A stretch of 64,000 nucleotides of DNA from Aegilops tauschii subsp. strangulata (taxonomy: Eukaryota; Streptophyta; Magnoliopsida; Poales; Poaceae), in the NCBI RefSeq assembly GCF_002575655.3, contig NC_053040.3, positions 350,553,267 to 350,617,266 of the forward strand, read 5' to 3'. The translations under genes and the position numbers were made by a program. The notes under the pieces were generated by a model. The model was not told where the DNA came from and searched no databases. It saw only the letters and a program-made list of their open reading frames with translations. Every line of letters begins with the position of its first letter. Within the stretch, counting starts at the first letter, position 1. Below are positions 1 through 11,573 of the stretch, piece after piece.

Positions 1-850
1 TCGGACAGACGCGTAGCACCCAGCACCCACCCACCTCCCCCCAAAAAAGGACGACGACAATATAAGTTCGCGCTTCCACGTTTCGGATTGAAATATCTGG
101 CGGCCTCAATTCCAGCCCTGCAAAATCTCTCTTCTCCACCGTCCCCTTCCGCGCCCAGATTGCTCAAATCCCTAATTCGCCGCCAACCCTCGAATCGCCC
201 CTCGTGTCGTCTCTTTCCCCACCGTTCCCCACCTCTGTGCCGGACGACGACGACGACGAAGATGACGGTCGCGCTTCACCACCGCACCGGAGCTACCTCA
301 TCTACGCCCTCGTCCACCGCACCGGGTGGTCCACCGACAACATCGGCCGCACAACCGACGTGCCTCACAGACACCGAGTTCCACCGCATCAGGTGTGCTT
401 CACCGACGCCGTCTCCCAGCTTACCGGGGCTACTTCACCGAGCACATCGTCGCACCTCCGCCCCCCGAGGCCGTTGGGACTTCACCAACGGTCTCGTCCA
501 CCGCATCGTAGCGCTGCGCTGCCACTCAAGATCTGCATCCGTGCGCGGCCAGCCAACGCCAGCGCATCACCCTCAACGGCTCTGAAGTGACCCGCACTCT
601 AGCTAGGCGAGCATGCCCAAACGCCGGCCCGAACTAGGTATCCACACATCACTCCCTTGTGCACTGTTCCGACGATGTTTGGATATCCTTTCACTGCTCT
701 CTTAGCTTACACGCCTATGCAACTCTGACTTTAACTCTTATTTCTTCTGGAGATATCATCTGAAACAAGCAAATCCATTTTTTAGCGAAGCATGACGGTG
801 CTACGGGATCTGGTACACATCCTGCACACCCGTATAACCTTGTAAGTATC
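1..850 (+). promoter_or_regulatory. Gene-start-like GC-rich leader
   Basis: A TATA-like ATATAAG lies at about 60-66 and is followed by CT- and CCG-rich sequence resembling a grass 5' leader and first exon. Open frames here overlap in several registers (88-585, 204-590) and none resembles a known protein. An exon-like stretch ends near 840 with CTT followed by a GTAAGT donor. It may be the promoter and 5' exon of the small gene whose next exon is 920-1033. No function is assigned. Confidence 0.3.
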
Positions 851-919
851 TGTCCTCCGGTACAACATCAAGGTCGATTCCTCTTATTTTATCAACCATT
901 CGCCGTGTCAAAAATGCAG

Positions 920-1132
920 AGGGGGATGCAAGGAGCACAAGGCCTGCACATCCAAGCAAGTGGTAACATGGACTTGTACATGGAACATCCCAAGCGCAAG
1001 CAGAGCTGCAGTGAGCATGTACAACGAGCTAGCGTAAGTCCCTGCATTTCATTTAATTCGTACTGGCATTCGTGTATGATTTGTGTGCAGTGGCTGATCC
1101 ATGAATTCAAGTTACCAGGGGCGAACATTTAA
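920..1132 (+). pseudogene. First copy of small coiled-coil gene, truncated
   Basis: A 114-bp exon at 920-1033 lies between a TGCAG acceptor and a GTAAGT donor. It aligns codon for codon with the exon at 2739-2852: both read LHIQA, then MD, then an SC motif, then VQR(A/T)S before the donor. This copy is open throughout and has an internal ATG (NMDLYMEH). Its possible next exon (from 1091 after TGTGCAG) encodes only about 13 residues before a stop at 1132, and the coiled-coil exon found downstream of the second copy is missing. It is read as a truncated tandem duplicate, with the copies about 1.8 kb apart. Confidence 0.45.
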
Positions 1133-1600
1133 CTTAAAAAATATGAAGGCACTTGCACTACGGAAATCAACATAACTTGAGAAATGTGAAGCTACATGCA
1201 CTTTGAAAACCAGCTAATGATCCAAAGTAGTTCAGATTATAAACACTAAATGATGCAAGCACCAAAAAACACAAATGCAACATGGTGTACAAGGACTACA
1301 AACATGGTCTGTACCTGCTTGAATTATTCGTTCTCTGGCTGAAAATATCGAAGTGTAATTGCACATATAACCAGTGCGCAAACTGCATATCAATATATCT
1401 ATCCTGCACAAGTATGCCAATAGTTTCAAACAACAGATTAGAAAAGTATTTATGCTATGTTGTCATGATACGGGGACTTTCTGGTAGATGGCCTCGACGT
1501 TTCCTCAAGCTATGAAAATGCACTATAATTTGCTTGTCATCAATGCTTGCAAATCTCTGTCTCTCTCAACATAGTAGATCATCATTAAACACTAAATCCT

Positions 1601-2006
1601 TCAATGAGCTTGCAAAATGCTTGCATTAGATCCCTCATTAGACACTATATGTTCATCACCAGGAGCATGTAAAATGTTTGCATCAAATCCTTCATTAGCA
1701 GTCTGTTCATTAGACACTTCAGGCTCAAGAACAACATGAGCTTGTATGTTTGCACTGGAAACTTGATTAGATACATCAGATTCAGTCAGTTCAGTATTGA
1801 TTGGGGGAGTTATAAAATAAGTAGAAATTGGTTTCATTTTCTCATAGATTCCCTACATACAAGCAGTTTTACAACACCGTCAGGTTTAACTATTGGCTAG
1901 AAATTGAAGAGTTGAATTAGATATAATCAGGGATGTGATGTACCTGCTCGTTGCGCATGCTACTCTTACAAGCTGTGACTGTCCGTTTGCGCAAGCTCGA
2001 TGCCAT
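1601..2006 (-). CDS. Small two-exon gene of unknown function (minus strand)
   Basis: Proposed model: complement(join(1601..1852,1944..2006)), 104 residues plus stop. The first exon encodes MASSLRKRTVTACKSSMRNE and one more Q, then a GTACAT donor. The intron ends at TGTAG and the second exon opens with GIYEKMKPISTYF in the same phase. The C-terminal half holds degenerate repeats around SNEGSNASILQAH, ANEGFDANILHAP and SSANIQAH. No domain is recognised. The KMKPIST stretch loosely recalls N-termini of plant hAT/TTF-type proteins, but that is weak. GC-rich DNA at 2010-2240 would be its promoter and leader. It could be a gene fragment captured by the surrounding CACTA element. Confidence 0.4.
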
Positions 2007-2786
2007 GCCCGTGCTGCCGCCGCTGCCTCCCACGCAGGCTACACCCAGGGCTGGATCTTCCCCTTCTTGTCCTTCCGTTCGCTTGAAGCCCGGCGACCGC
2101 CCTCCAACGAGGGCGCGAGGAAGTGCTGTGTCGGTCTGTCCAGCAGCGGCTAGGTTAGGAGCGAACCAGACTGGAGGCTGGAGCGAATGAATTGGGATTT
2201 TTCCTGCTGTCGAAAGATATGGGAGGCGCTCGTTTGGGCCGCGAGCCTGCTATAGGGCCTGCCTTGCACTTATGTTATTGGCCCATCCAAATTGAAACAT
2301 TTTTCTTCATTTTTTACATTTCCTGCTCGTGCGTTGGGACGAACAAAACTAGCATGGGCCAACCTGGACGACTCAAACTAGGTGCACACTTTCCAGCCAC
2401 CTGAGGCGGCCGCCCATACCAGCCCCTATGGTGGCGTCACCCCTTTTTGCGTCTATGATTGGATAGTGAAAAATATTCCAGTGGCGCTTTTGATTTACCC
2501 ACAGAATGGTTGAATTGCTTGTTTCTATGAACTGAGTTCGCCAATAATGTGAATGATGCCAGTCTTTTCATCCTATTGTAGATTGCTTAGATCTCGATAT
2601 GCCAAAAGTAATCGCATGAAATATACAGTAAAAGCTAGTGTGATGTGTTTGGCTACAACTAGTCTGAGTACACGTCCTCATATAACATATCAAGGACGCA
2701 CCATCTTACCAGATTAACCATTCGACTTACCCATGCAGTGTGGGAAGAAATAAGTATTGGGACTGCATATCCAAGCAATTGATGCC

Positions 2787-3555
2787 ATGGACTCCTTCGT
2801 ACAACCTTGTAAGCAAAAACGAAGTTGCGGTGTTCCTGTACAAAGAACTAGTGTAAGTTCAGTTACCTGCTTCTCGGAATTTTAGTTAGCCACTTATTGC
2901 AAAATTGTTCAATTACGTTGCTTGGCTTAATTTAGTTTGCTACTGATTACATAATGGCACAGCCTGTTAATCATATTGTAGACTGCGCCTATCTATGTGT
3001 TTGATACTTACTGTTAAGAATTACATGTTTGCCTTAACTTAAATATCTACTTGTTTGTTTAACTGCTTTGCTGCTGCAACAGCGGGTTACAATGATGTTA
3101 ATAACTACTTTTCAGCATCCAATTGAAACTCTTTAATTCCTTGTTTGTTTAACTGGTTTGCTGTTATAACTCCCAGTTGAGATGTTTTGCTAACTTCAAC
3201 TTTTCTGAATCCAATCGGAACTTTAATGGCAAAACAGGTTAGCCCAAGATCAAAGAGCGAGGTCCCCATGGACGTTGCATCATCCCACAGCAGTGGCACC
3301 GGCCCAATCGTGCATTATGAATTGCCAACTGCTGATGCTCTAGAGGCTAAACTAGTGGTAGAAAGAGATTCTGCTTCTGCACTTAGAGATGAAGTTGACA
3401 TGTTGAGGAAGCAAACAACACAATCACAAGCAGTACTCAAGACAACCATTAAATATTTGGTGGATTTCAAAACGAAGCAAGTTGAGACTGACCAGATTGT
3501 TAAGGTCCTGAAGGAAAAAAGGAAATTAAATTCCTACTTGGTAAATCATAGGTGA
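2787..3555 (+). CDS. Small coiled-coil protein, second (more complete) copy
   Basis: Proposed model: join(2787..2852,3238..3555), 127 residues. The ATG at 2787 sits in GATGCCATGG. The upstream part of the same exon (from 2739) contains an in-frame TAA, which favours this start. The donor at 2853 is GTAAGT and the acceptor at 3235-3237 is CAG, both in phase 0. The second exon runs VSPRSKSEVPMD, then a heptad-like charged segment (LEAKLVVERDSASALRDEVD), and ends KRKLNSYLVNHR-stop. It has no catalytic motif. A coiled-coil partner or accessory protein of the transposon is possible, and so is a captured host fragment. Confidence 0.45.
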
Positions 3556-4401
3556 AATATTCTTTCCATAGTTGAATAACCTTTGTGTTGTCTGTTCATG
3601 TAATCAATCAAACCATTTGTTTTAGAGATCATGTAATAATTGTTTTTTTTGTTTTTTGGTTTGTAATTTTATTTGAGCACAAGTCTGTATTAATTGATAA
3701 GACTCGGAGACATTTCATTTGGATTGCTGTGCCAGACCTACAAATATGCCAATCGGGCTGAATGTGCATTCAGCAATAGTAGTAGTATAGATGGACCATA
3801 AGTGGCACACATCGGAAAGGGCCAAGATGCTGGCTAAAAAAGGATGATGCTGTCGCCAAAAAAAAGTACAGCGGCCTGGCTTATGTATGTTAGTTGATAT
3901 TATTGATCCATATACTCTATAAGTGTTTATATGTCTGTTAGTTCTGTACATTCTTGGTTGATTGACTCGGTATTTGAATCTTGATACATCGCTTGTGTAC
4001 ATATCTAAATGGGAGTACACATTATGCTACGTGTGACATTTGAGTTGGACATGAAGTGTTCCAAATATTCGAATTCACCTTAAACTGGATTCTAGTTTCT
4101 GAATTTGAGTATCGGCATTTGTAAACCATATTCATATATGACAGTGGAATACATCTTTGTCGTCTTTTTGAAGATATATAAAAACACATAGAATGATTTA
4201 TAAAGATTCATATAGGAATACAAAATGGATTCGAATTTAGTTGCCAGGGTAAACATGGATGCTTATTGTCCCAAAATTCGAAAGAAGCAGCAAAATGACC
4301 ACTCCCACGTCGGCTGCCCGAAGCCATGTGTTTGGGAGATGGAAATTACTTTCTACCCATTACATGGACAATCCATCGGCCCGATTTCCACTGCTCTAAA
4401 T

Positions 4402-4860
4402 AGGGGTAGGTTAGTAACTTCAATTAGACGTGACACGACCGCCTCTGAGCCTATTCCGACACGGTGGGCGTCAAACATGGGCGGCAAAACTCATTTGATT
4501 CAAGCTCGTTCGAAAGACCTCTGTTTCCCCCTCCATTCCCCATTCATACATGGTGGGCGGCAAAACAAACTCGACTCGGCCGAAATTGATGTAGGCAAAT
4601 ATTTTCAATAGGGGCAGGTTTGTAACTTCACTCAGACGTGACACAACCGCCCTACCTGTCAGCCCCGTTCATACACCGTGGGAGCCAACCATGGGCGCCA
4701 ACCACCCTCTCCTCGCCCGAAATCGCCGTGGGCAAATATTGGCGAGATGCAAGATTACCGTCCTATCCCCAACCGACGAGACGTCTAAATTTTAAACGGG
4801 GGCTAAGTTCGTAACTTTCCCATACTTCAGACAGGCGCGTCCCAAAAACATGGTTCCCCG
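4402..4860. repeat. Degenerate tandem repeat, about 190-210 bp unit
   Basis: Three diverged copies begin near 4402, 4609 and 4797. Each starts (A)GGGG(C/T)(A)GGTT(A/T)GTAACTT and continues with AGACGTGACAC(G/A)ACCGCC or a decayed form. Later in the unit they share a CATTCATACA-CGGTGGG-like stretch and GGCAAATATT. The array lies upstream of CT-rich leader-like DNA at 4860-5110, so it may be a promoter-proximal repeat of the downstream transposase-like gene. Confidence 0.45.
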
Positions 4861-6986
4861 TACCTCTCCCTCCATTTTCCCATTCGTACACCGTCCGCGC
4901 TAGAACACCCCATCCGCACACCAGCCTCCGTCCGCCACCCCATCCATCATCGCCGTCCTCCACCACATCCATCGCCACCGTCCTCCACCATGCCGGAGCA
5001 CCTACCAAGACCGCGTCATCCACTGCTAGAGATGGACGTTTCTCATCCCGGCGACGGACCAATAGCCTTGCATCGCATCCTCTCGCTTCATCGGCGTCGT
5101 CGTCCTCTTTGCCGGGGCCGCTCACACGACCTTTTCTTCCACTACAATGGGACTTATCCCCCGATGCAGTCGTCTACCGTCGCAGATCTGCTTCAACGCC
5201 ACCGACAGCCATCGCACCCCCGATGCCTACACGGCACCGCAAGAGAGGTGGTACTTCATATCTCCTCAACTTTTTGATCTCAACCAGAAAATAGATCTTA
5301 ACTTGGTTACTCTACTTTCTTTTCAGCTCTTAGAATTTAGTTCTTAGTTCGAAGCAAACAATGGATGCTAAATATCATTTCTCCGGTTTGCAGCTTCAAA
5401 TCTGCCATGGCATAGCCATAATACGGTTTAATTGATCATGCTTAGGGTTTAATTGATCATATTGGTTCCGTGGTGGTTTCTTTAATAGAAATCGGAGGGG
5501 AAACCCTCTTTTGCTAAAAAAATATGCTTAGAGTTTCCCCCTTTTATGATCACTATACGATCAGAATACGTGCTTCGTGTCATAATAACACTGCTCCACC
5601 CATCAAGCTAAACAAGCTTAGTTGTTCAAATACGAACCTGATATTATTAAAACAGAGTTGTTTAATTGGTCAGCTAAATGTTCCTAAATTAGTTTCGAAA
5701 ATGCATGTTCGCCGCTCGGGTGTGTATCTCTACAGGGTGCCCACGGTGGGCCGGCCCACCCTGGGATTTTGGGTCGTCCCAGGCCCCGATTCCCCTCTGT
5801 TCTGCTGCGCGCTTCCGATCTCTACTCGCCCCCAGCCGCCTGCGTCGCCGGTGACTTGCCGTCCCCGGATGACATGACTCTAGGAGGAGATGCCGGACTA
5901 ACAGGAGGCCAGGAGCCGCTCGCCCAACAGCGTCACCGCTGCCCGGGCGCGCCGCCGTGCCTACCTTCCCAGTCCGTTTAGGGCTCAGGCGTGCAACACC
6001 CACCAAGCCAACCCGATTTATCCTGAGATACGTCCTCAACACTCAGCGGCCACTCCTCATCACCCATTTTCTAATTGATTCATTACTCATTAGGCAGGAC
6101 TGTCATTAGGGTTTGTTGTGTGCTCAGTGCTACCTACACTTAATGGTTTAGACGTATTTCGGTAATCTTTAGTACCTCTAAAGTTCACAGGGTTTTCAAA
6201 ATTCCGGCCCTCGGAACAGAAACTAGTCATTTTGGATTGTTGGTCGTAGTGACATTGACCCAGATTACTACTGCAAGCCAGGTTTGTTGACAATTTTACT
6301 TGTCTTTCTTACTCATTCGATATAATATCCAATTATTCACGTCGATTAGTTGCAAACAATAAGTGCTAGACAAACTTCTTCATTCAGATTTTGGATGGTC
6401 TCTTACTGCAGTTACAATTATGCATACTTGTCCTAGTAAGCTCACAAGTAAATGATTGATTCACTACATCTATGCTTGCCTTGTCATATTTGTTGTCAAT
6501 ATTCTTTTAGGGTGGACCACCCTATTTCTAAATACTGGAACCGTAGACATGAGTGAATAGTATTTCTCTATGTGATCTCTTCCATCGTGTGTGGGTAACG
6601 AACACTGCATTGTATAGAAAGAAAGAGTCATTTCCAGCTTTTACATAGGTTTCGATCTTTGACATGGAATACAATCTGCCTACTTGCTTTGTGTCGCACT
6701 ACCAACACTCCACCCTTGAAGCTAAACATTACGCCACTCATAATTTCTTAGTTTATTTGTTCAAATACGGATTTCATATGATTCTAATGTTCCTACTTCA
6801 GTTTTGAAATGTGTGCCTGCGTGTTATAGAGACATAAGGGGTTGTATTTCTGTGTGTGGTCTGGTCAGCACAGTTGGGGAGGTGAACTTTGCATATGCAG
6901 GGGTTTATAGGGAGACACTCTCCGAGTTGAATCCGCAATGCATTCCATAGATAATCTGACTACTTTTATGTTTTCATGAATCTCAG
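4861..6986 (+). other. Gene-poor stretch upstream of the transposase-like gene
   Basis: It contains a CCTCCACCATG-type leader at 4970-4995 and short GC-rich frames (for example 4990-5277) that lead nowhere recognisable. The rest is AT-rich DNA resembling plant introns. The promoter and first exon(s) of the gene whose exons start at 6987 presumably lie here, because the intron ahead of 6987 is in phase 1 and needs an upstream exon. I could not locate that exon. Confidence 0.3.
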
Positions 6987-9979
6987 ATTCTGAACAGCAT
7001 CATAATGATTATGAGCTTGTGCGCATGAAAAGAATAAAGCAGAACAATGCCATGGCTGTCAAACTTGGCATTAAGGGACTGAAATCAAGTCTGGATGCAA
7101 TGCAATGCAAATGCTCTCCACCTACAGATTCATGCTCAGAATATGATCCTAACAGTGATTTTGAGCTAGAGGGAGACCTAAGTCAATGTAGCTCCCTAGT
7201 GGAGGAGTCAGAGGAAGATGCCCTATCTTATTCACCCATCAAGGTACTTGCTCTAACTTTCCAATGTTACATTGCTCGCACATATCTTGCAACTGATGCT
7301 TTGCATTGCTTCTACTTTGTTGAACTGCCATTAGCTTAGTTTACACATCGTGTATATGAATACGCCCTGCCTATCCATTTTCAGTACATATTCCATCTGT
7401 CATCATACCATATTTATCCATTCAAATGCTGTTCTTGTGTATCAGACGTTCAAAAGGAAGAGGGCGATTACTGACCGTGGAGGAGCACAAGCAAAGTATT
7501 TGGAAAAGGTAGTGGCACCTGATAAATCAAATAGCCCATTAGGTGTAGTTGCAATATCACCTGACCCACAAAATACCCCAACTCTAGCAGACTCTAGCCC
7601 TACTACACTGGTCATTTCTGATGCCCCAACTCAGCAGACCCCAACTGCAGCAAACAGTATGATTATGCCAGTTGACATAGCACCAGCTGTACGATGCAAA
7701 ACCCCCATTCCAGCAAAGAGTACACCAAATCCAGTTGCCAAATCCCTTTTCGAATGAGAGAGCCCCAATTGCAGCAAATAGGACCCCTGTTCCATTTCTT
7801 CCCAGTTTAGAAGACGAAGCTTATGTTGTTGTCAGGAACTTTGTGCGCATCTTTCCTTCATGGAAAGATTATATCGCAGACACAGAACAATTTCCAGTCT
7901 TCCTCCGCAACTTATGCGTAAGTAATGTACTAATGTTATTCATGGTCATTACTGCATATGTTTCTGCGGACAGAAGACACAAGATTTCATTCTTTTAAAT
8001 AGGCGAGGAGCAAACTGGATTGTGATGACGAGCAAGGGTTGGTTGCACTTTTCAAGCACTCGTTGATGAAGTATCGTTCCTACCTGAGGCAAGCGCACTT
8101 CGATGGCAAGCCTCTGAACGAAATTTCCGTAAAATCTCCGGTGCTACATTTATCCGACGGTGACTGGAATAATCTTGTTACACATTGGTCTCGGCTGCAG
8201 CGTAAGGTACTGTCTATGATATCACATCACAATTTGAACTACATTTCTGCATTTTCCTTAATGTCTCACTTGTACGAAAACTGTTAGCAGAAGAACATTC
8301 GTTCTCAAGGGACCACAGAACCTCGCAACAATACTGCACACTGCATTGCTCTTGTGAGTACCTCTTGCCCTGTATGACCATACTTACTTTCATAGCTGTT
8401 TGATTATGTAGCATCACTACACATGTTAGCCTCGTAATCGTCCATTTGGTGGACATTATAAGATCCGTATGGACTCTTACATAAATTTAGAATCAACCCA
8501 ATGCTTTTGAAGAGGTTTAGCTCTGCAGTCCTCTTGTAAGGATTGAACGTGGTCTATCATTGTACTTACATTAACAGCTACTCCCTCCGTCCCATAATAT
8601 AAGAACGTTTTGTACAGTACACCAGTGTTCAAAACACTTGTATTATGGGAAGAGGGATTGGTTCATTTTGTAGCATTCTGCATCTTATCTCCCTCGCCCA
8701 CCATTTACTAAAAAAGATCAGATCTATATTTAATCTTACCAACAAGTAGAATACACAGACAATGCCAGTGCAGAAGTGTAGCCCATTGCTCTTGTCAGTA
8801 CATTTTGTCCTGTAACGCTTATACTTCCAGGGATTGGTAGTTGATTATGTAGCATCAATCTGCATCTTATCTTCATTATCCTCTATCCCTTCTAGTATTA
8901 TCATATCTATAATTACTCTCTACAAAATGTAGAGTGCAGGCAATGCTTATGAAGAAGATTCTGTGCTGAAATTCTTGAGTTATCCTTCCCTTGACATGGA
9001 GAAGGGCATTATAAAGCCGGTGTTAACTGTTAATGTAAGTCAGTCCTTCTAAAGCCTTTATCCTCAACTGCTATTTAATTTTCTCATACTCCCTATCATT
9101 TACTGCTGTTTAGTTTGCTGTTTCTACCAAAATGCATGTTCGTAAGAACCGTAAGTTCTAAGTTTTACTTGTAAAACCAAATTCCTTATTCATACCATGC
9201 ACATTACTTAATGCTCCCTATATGTATGCTTGTTTTTGTGGATCTATAATCCAGTGTGTGGTGAAGCAGCCCACGTTTGCACCTTGTCATCTCCTGTTTT
9301 ATCTTACTGATGTGGCTAATGATATGAACAACATGCCATGCACATTATCCAAAATAGATACAATGATTTTCTTTGCCCTTCATCTATGCTTGTTATGTTG
9401 ACATGGTAATCCAGTAGTGTGGTGAAGCTCCCCGCATTATGAACAATGCCAAATTATGCTATTAATATTTTGAACTTACTCTTTATTTTCTAATTTGAAA
9501 TTGGATAGAATTGAAAGAACAGTTATCATCTTTGTTTATACACGTGCAAAACCTGTCATCTCTCTGCTTTGTTTCAGGGTGATATGCCTGATGGCATGCA
9601 CAAGTCTGCTGAAGGCTGTGAGACAAACCCAACATATATTGCAGCAAAGAAGGCAAAACATCTTGAAGATAGCGAGACAACCCCAAAGTCTTGTCTTGAT
9701 GCAGTGTTCAAGTTACTTGAGACTAACAGTCAGACAAGCTCACAGAATTCGTTGTCTGAATCAGTTCGACTTCTTCGGTCCCAAGTTCTAGGAGAAAGGC
9801 ATTCTGCAACTCAACTTCGACTTGAATTCCTATCTCTAAGAAAGATTGCGGAGAACACTAATGAGAACCTCATCGCTAAACAGCTACACCTGGAAGCTAT
9901 GACCGACATGCTAGGCCGGTCTCACAGCCTTGCTCAGCAGCTTGCGCAGCAATTCCCCCGCAAGGCTAACCTTCCTTGA
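6987..9979 (+). pseudogene. En/Spm (Ptta)-type transposase-like gene, six exons visible, one frameshift
   Basis: Exons: 6987-7243, 7446-7917, 8003-8206, 8288-8353, 8933-9034 and 9578-9979. All have GT..AG borders and all internal junctions are phase 0. Order: an acidic N-terminal part with YELVRMKRIKQNN; a Pro/Thr-rich linker; FVRIFPSWKDYIADTEQFPV; then KLDCDDEQGLVALFKHSLMK and VLHLSDGDWNNLVTHWSRLQ; then KNIRSQGTTEPRNNTAHCIA. The last two resemble the plant Ptta/En/Spm transposase domain (W..LV..W, then R.....P....). A C-terminal coiled coil follows from about 9680. One extra T in the CCCTTTT run near 7745 breaks exon 2. Total visible coding length is about 500 codons. It is probably the TNPA-like DNA-binding protein of the CACTA element; no TNPD-like catalytic ORF is visible. 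Family assignment is by recognition. Confidence 0.6.
8579..8660. mobile_element. Stowaway-type MITE
   Basis: A TA at 8579-8580 is followed by CTCCCTCCGTCCCATAATAT. The opposite end reads CTTGTATTATGGGAAGAGGG, its inverted complement with a few changes. The length of about 80 bp and the terminal sequence are typical of short Triticeae Stowaway elements. The right terminus is decayed, so the second TA is not clean. It lies in the intron between the 8288-8353 and 8933-9034 exons. Confidence 0.75.
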
Positions 9980-10229
9980 ACTATCTTGGAAGTGGTCTCG
10001 GTTCAGTATTATTTTGTTATGCTGCAATGGTGCCCAATTTTTGTAATCTGCTTCTTCGTTGCGCTTTATGATCACTGGTGGCGAACTTCGATGCCCAGTG
10101 GACGTAATATACCTTAAATCCTTTATTGTATAGTGTAGGTTTATTCTTAGTTACTATGCCATAATTTCTTTATTTATAGAGTAGGTTTGTTCTTAATTCC
10201 TACTAGTTACTGCCATCATTCGCTATCTG

Positions 10230-11165
10230 AAAAAAATCAGATGTAGTCGACCGGACCGAAACATTCGACTCTAACGGGCCAGGTTTTTAGCGGGCCACAA
10301 TTGGGCCGGCCTGCATCTTTCTTGGGCCCGAATGGTTAGGGCCTTCACACATTGCGCTAGGCCCAAACTTACACCGGCCTATATTTTAGTTGGGCCTTTT
10401 GTCGACCCAGCGCTTAGTTTGGCCCAGGTAGCGTTGGGCCATTAACATGCTTAATATTGTACTGGCCTGTTACGTCCGAGATGAAACCACGGGCCTCAAT
10501 TTTCACCAGTCGTCGACGGGCCTTCAGCAGGCCGAAATGTAGACCGGGCCGTTTTGGGCCCAGTTAGCTCACGGGCCGTTACCAGGCCGAAACATAACTC
10601 GGGCCTTAGTTGGCCCACTGATATCATGGGCCTTTAAGAGGCCGAAAGCTTAGCACAGGCATCAACGGGCCGAATTACGCGACAGGCCTTTAACAGGCCC
10701 AAAGTTACGTTGGGCTTAACTGTTGCCACCTTTAGCACAGGTCATTAGTGGGCCCGATGTCCCGTCGGGCCATATATGGCCCATGGGCAGCACGGGCCAT
10801 TCCCAGGCCGAAAGTCACACCGGGCTGAAATGGGCCCATGTCTACATCAGGCCTCTAACAGGCCGAAAGTCACTGGGCTGTAGTTGGGCCCAAATATTCG
10901 GCGAACAATTAACGGGCTAGATCTGGCTTCGGGCCGCAATTGGGCCCAAATATTGGGCGAACAATTAACGGGCCAGATCTGGCTTCGGGCCGTAAATGGG
11001 CCCAAATATTGGGCGAACAATTAACATGCCAGATCTGGCTTCGGGCCGTAAATGGGCCTTTATTAAGCAGGCCGTTATTGGACTGGCCCACTAGTACCTG
11101 ATTAAGTTCTACGGGCCTTTGACTGGGCCGGCCTTTTTAACCTATATGGGCCTCTGTTGGGCCCA
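10230..11165. repeat. CACTA subterminal array of GGGCC/GGCCC palindromic modules
   Basis: Dozens of GGGCC, GGCCC and GGGCCC words recur with intervening AGGCCGAAA and TTTA/TTAAC spacers (for example ACAGGCCGAAAGTCAC at two sites). Because GGGCCC is a palindrome, the array presents sites on both strands. Such subterminal repeats are binding sites for the TNPA-type protein in En/Spm elements. Here that is inferred from position, directly between the transposase-like gene and the terminus. Confidence 0.65.
10886..11053 (+). repeat. Three 56-bp direct repeats within the subterminal array
   Basis: Units start at 10886, 10942 and 10998, each beginning GGGCCCAAATATT(C/G)GGCGAA and containing CCAGATCTGGCTTCGGGCCG or a close variant. 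Spacing is exactly 56 bp. The units differ at only a few positions, so the triplication is recent relative to the rest of the array. Confidence 0.85.
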
Positions 11166-11573
11166 GCCACGTGTCGACGAATCATAGGCATGTCTCCTCC
11201 AATGGACGGGCGACATCTGGCCCACTAACGAGCTGACAGGTGTTCCCTTCGGCCAATCAGAATTTTACACGTGGAAATTTCCCATTGGTCAGGGCTGTTA
11301 ACGGGTTATCGGATCCAAAATCCGACCCGATAGCTTAACGGCGTTCCGTTACGGTGGATGCCACGTGTCGGTCACCCTTGACGAAAGCACTTCTGTGACG
11401 CGCGATTTATCGTCATGGAAGTGGACACTTCCGTGATGATAATTTTGGTAATGTCATGGAACACTTCTACGACAGCACAGGTATGACTATCTTGATTCTG
11501 TCATAATTTTTCATGGATGTACATGCATGACAAAAAACGTGACCTACCGTGACAAACACGTATCATCACGGAA

